This document shows, piece by piece, positions 6,578 through 8,363 of a stretch of 8,363 nt of DNA. Position 1 is the stretch's first letter. Each line of letters begins with the position of its first letter. The notes under the pieces were generated by a model. The model saw only the letters and a program-made list of their open reading frames with translations, was not told the origin of the DNA and did no database searches. Source of the DNA: an uncultured Selenomonadales bacterium (GTDB lineage Bacteria > Bacillota_C > Negativicutes > Selenomonadales > Selenomonadaceae); assembly GCA_947302675.1 (NCBI GenBank), contig CAMYWI010000044.1:1-8363 (forward strand), in the 5' to 3' direction. Made by a program: the position numbers and the translations under genes.

Positions 6578-7110
6578 TCACACCGTCGGAACTTTTGGGA
6601 GCACTTGATAAAAACAGGGACGCTCGCCGCGATTGAAGTCACTGTCTTTGTTGACGAGGCGAATTTGAATTGCCTCCATGCGCAAACTCGCGCCCGCCGA
6701 GCCGGCAGGTTCGCCGTTCTTCGCCCAACCGAGCCAGCCAACATTTTCCACATGCGCCCGATAATACACGTCGTAATATTGCTCCGTGCGCCCAGTCAGT
6801 TGAATTCTGATAGCCTCCATGCGCAGATTTTTATCGACCGTGCCCGCGACGCCGCCCGCATAAACCCAATCTTGCCAGCCGTAATTCTGAACGTGAGCAC
6901 TGTACTTTATGCCGCCGTTAAAATTTATAATCAGAGCCTCAAGGCGTTTGGCTTGCATGACCGTGCCGGCGACCTCGCCCTCTTGACGGCTTTCATCCAA
7001 CCGTTGCCCTCGACGTTCGCTTGATAGCTGAAATTATCTTGCGCCGAGACGTTTTGCGCGAAGAAAATCAGCGTCGCCAAGAGCCACGCCGCAAAAATTT
7101 TTCTGAGCAT
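6578..7110 (-). pseudogene. Second secreted ChW-repeat protein, broken by a one-base frameshift
   Basis: A paralogue of the neighbouring ChW gene. ATG at 7110 follows AGGGTGA and encodes a signal peptide ([22 protein letters not shown]) and the start of the first ChW repeat up to GWMKAV. The frame is then lost: it continues as KRARSPARSC and stops at 6933-6931 after 59 residues. The matching continuation EGEVAGTVMQAKRLEALI and two further ChW repeats lie in the next frame down to the stop at 6578. Alignment to the intact copy ([14 protein letters not shown]) puts one missing base near 6984-6985, in what should be a NAA codon. Restored, the protein would be 177 residues with three repeats (VQNYGWQDW and VENVGWLGW in repeats 2 and 3) and a short Cys-containing tail, FNRGERPCFYQ. 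A restart at TTG 7000-6998 could give a 140-residue protein without a signal peptide. It could be a true mutation, a sequencing error, or less likely programmed frameshifting. Confidence 0.85.
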
Positions 7111-7123
7111 TTAAATCACCCTA

Positions 7124-7717
7124 TCAATAACGCCCGTAGCCATATCTGCCGCGTTCGCGTTCACGCTCGCGGTTGTCACGGTCGCGGTCATAGCGGTTGC
7201 GTTCGTAATCTTCGTAGCGGTCATAATCGTCGCGGTCGTAACTGCTGTTGCCCTTCCTGACAATTCGGATTTGCAAAGCCTCAAGCCTAAGCTCGCGACC
7301 AACGGTGCCCGCCGGTTCGCCATTTTTAACCCAACCTTGCCAGCCGTAATTCTGAACATGCGCCCGATAAAGCACATCATAATTATCTGCGGCGCGACCG
7401 GTGAGGCGAATTCTGATAGCCTCCATGCGGCGACTTTCGCCGACCGTGCCCGCGACACCGCCCGAATACGTCCAGCCCTGCCAGCCGATATCCTGAACAT
7501 GCGCGTTGTATTCAATGCCGTCCGAGAAATTTATAACAATCGCCTCAAGGCGTTTGCCCTGATCGGTGGTGCCGGCAACTCTGCCGTCGCCGACGGGGTG
7601 CATCCAACCAATATCCTGAACGCTCACTTGATACGTTAAGCGCGAATCGGCGGAGACGTTTTGCGCGAAGAAAATTATCGCCGTCAAAATCACCGTCGCG
7701 AAGATTTTTCTAATCAT
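7124..7717 (-). CDS. Secreted protein with three ChW repeats and an Arg/Asp/Tyr-rich tail
   Basis: The protein has a signal peptide (cut likely after VSA, residue 23) followed by three repeats of the clostridial hydrophobic-Trp (ChW, PF07538) type at about 29-64, 70-105 and 117-153. Each carries the pattern V-Q-x-x-G-W, then G-x-x-A-G-T, then R-x-E-A-I/L (for example VQDIGWQGW and [10 protein letters not shown] in repeat 2). ChW repeats occur in exported proteins of clostridia and relatives and are thought to bind cell-surface or extracellular material; the ligand is not established. Residues 158-197 form a low-complexity tail of alternating Asp, Arg, Tyr and Glu ending RYGYGRY, likely disordered. 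ATG at 7717 overlaps the smpB stop as ATGA, with its SD AAGGAGAG inside the last smpB codons. A diverged copy follows 13 nt downstream. Cell-surface or secreted location is inferred. Confidence 0.9.
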   Translation of the reverse strand: MIRKIFATVILTAIIFFAQNVSADSRLTYQVSVQDIGWMHPVGDGRVAGTTDQGKRLEAIVINFSDGIEYNAHVQDIGWQGWTYSGGVAGTVGESRRMEAIRIRLTGRAADNYDVLYRAHVQNYGWQGWVKNGEPAGTVGRELRLEALQIRIVRKGNSSYDRDDYDRYEDYERNRYDRDRDNRERERERGRYGYGRY

Positions 7718-8175
7718 TTTGATCTCTCCTTTAATGCTCGTTCAATGTCGCGTTGGGCGGATTTTTCGTGGAGCGCGGCGCGTTTGTCGTAGTTATGTTT
7801 GCCGCTCGCCAATGCCAGCTCCAACTTCGCCCGTCCTTTTTTGAAATAAATTTTTAGCGGCACGAGTGTAAATCCTTTCTCGCGCGTCTTGCCGAAGAGC
7901 TTTAGAATTTCTTTTTTGTGCAGGAGCAAGCGGCGGCGTCTCAACGGCTCGTGATTGAAAATATTTCCTTGCTCGTAGGGGCTAATGTGCATGTGCTCGA
8001 TAAAAACTTCGCCGTCCTTAACTTCGGCGTAGCTGTCGCGCAGATTTGCCTTGCCCGCCCGCAAACTCTTGACTTCCGTCCCTTTTAACTCAATACCCGC
8101 CTCGTAAGTCTCGTGGATAAAATAATCGTGGCGAGCCTTCCGATTTTCGCACGCAATTTTTATCTCTTCCTTCAT
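7714..8175 (-). CDS. smpB: SsrA-binding protein SmpB
   Basis: SmpB binds tmRNA (SsrA) and carries it to ribosomes stalled on mRNAs without a stop codon, in trans-translation. All the usual motifs are present: [10 protein letters not shown] (11-20), [21 protein letters not shown] (29-49), HISPYEQGN (63-71), HKKEI, and KHNYDKR (126-132), followed by the basic C-terminal tail that enters the mRNA channel. The chosen start is ATG at 8175, giving 153 residues, the normal length. A GTG nine bases upstream is in frame but is itself part of the SD GAGGTG. It is the first gene of an operon, with a promoter directly upstream, and its stop overlaps the start of the ChW gene (ATGA). SmpB often follows rnr (RNase R); here it instead follows a GT41 gene separated by a terminator. 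Confidence 0.97.
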   Translation of the reverse strand: MKEEIKIACENRKARHDYFIHETYEAGIELKGTEVKSLRAGKANLRDSYAEVKDGEVFIEHMHISPYEQGNIFNHEPLRRRRLLLHKKEILKLFGKTREKGFTLVPLKIYFKKGRAKLELALASGKHNYDKRAALHEKSAQRDIERALKERSK

Positions 8176-8193
8176 ACGAATCACCTCGCCGCA

Positions 8194-8222
8194 ATAATAA
8201 CAACCACGCCGCCTTTTTGCAA
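8194..8222 (-). promoter_or_regulatory. Promoter for the smpB-ChW-ChW-GT41 operon
   Basis: On the minus strand TTGCAA (8222-8217) and TATTAT (8199-8194) are separated by 17 bases. Transcription would begin near 8187, leaving a very short leader that still includes GAGGTG. It lies between the terminator of the upstream GT41 gene and smpB. Confidence 0.6.
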
Positions 8223-8225
8223 ATT

Positions 8226-8252
8226 AAAAATCCCTTAGCTTGCGCCAAGAGA
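8226..8252 (-). terminator. Intrinsic terminator of the right-hand GT41 gene
   Basis: TCTCTTGGC (8252-8244) pairs with GCTAAGGGA (8239-8231): nine pairs including two G-T, closed by a GCAA tetraloop. Five T follow on the minus strand (8230-8226). It lies 7 nt past the stop codon at 8260. Confidence 0.75.
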
Positions 8253-8259
8253 AATTTCT

Positions 8260-8363
8260 TTACAGAATTTTTTTGAAAGCCGCTTCGACCTCGCGGATAT
8301 AATTTTGCGAATCCATAAGCGGCGACTTTTTCATCATGTCTCGCAAAGTTCGTCGCAGAATTT
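8260..8363 (-). CDS. C-terminal end of a second GT41 glycosyltransferase, 5' end outside window
   Basis: Only the last 33 residues and the TAA stop (8262-8260) are inside the window; two bases of a further codon remain at the edge. The sequence, including TLRDMMKKSPLMDSQNYIRE, matches the C-terminus of the complete GT41 gene at 5030-6571 in 29 of 33 residues. It lacks only the final Arg. I identify it from that internal match, not from catalytic motifs, which lie outside. Of the 29 identical residues, 13 use different codons, so this is an old, selected paralogue and not a fresh copy. The terminator just downstream ends its transcript before smpB. Confidence 0.85.
   Translation of the reverse strand, partial: ILRRTLRDMMKKSPLMDSQNYIREVEAAFKKIL

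Noticed and set aside
6578..7717. ChW duplication as a mobile or tandem DNA repeat
   Set aside because: The two copies are clearly paralogous but well diverged, with no terminal repeats, target duplication or transposase. It is an ordinary gene duplication.
8176..8184. GTG start for smpB at 8184
   Set aside because: That GTG is part of the GAGGTG ribosome-binding site for the ATG at 8175, which gives the normal SmpB N-terminus.

Overview
The window looks like chromosomal DNA of an anaerobic Firmicute-type bacterium. The grounds are strong AGGAGG-like ribosome-binding sites, GTG and TTG starts, ChW (clostridial hydrophobic tryptophan) repeats, and a compact SufC/SufB-like pair. The mix of SPINDLY-type (GT41) glycosyltransferases and ChW proteins would suit the Negativicutes (Selenomonas-like), but that placement is inference from gene content, not a phylogeny. 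No mobile element, CRISPR array or phage gene was seen.

Left part (1-1123). A secreted, highly charged protein runs off the left edge on the minus strand. It has its own sigma-70-type promoter. Just upstream on the same strand is a separate small transcription unit of about 210 nt, with a promoter, two hairpins, a strong SD plus ATG, and an intrinsic terminator. It could be a small structured RNA or a leader. Reading the other way, a near-consensus promoter drives a 411-residue malic enzyme, followed after 4 nt by a tRNA-Arg (CCG) and a terminator that works in both directions.

Middle (2486-5022). A minus-strand operon holds a secreted protein of unknown function with a possible CsgG/LpoB-like pattern, then sufC, then a short 308-residue SufB/SufD-family scaffold. 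The last two look like a minimal SufC-SufB Fe-S assembly pair. The promoter appears to be embedded in the terminator of the preceding operon.

Right part (5030-8222). A second minus-strand operon runs smpB, ChW protein 1, ChW protein 2 (broken by a one-base frameshift) and a TPR/GT41 O-GlcNAc-transferase-like enzyme. Genes overlap or nearly touch (ATGA overlap, 6 and 13 nt gaps). Its promoter lies just before smpB. At the right edge is the tail of another GT41 gene with its own terminator. Its last 33 residues match 29 of the corresponding 33 residues of the complete copy, so the window sits in a locus with at least two GT41 paralogues flanking smpB and the ChW genes.

Most of the window is ordinary biology. 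The best candidates for something new are the structured unit at 696-907 and the ChW/GT41 module with its frameshifted member.
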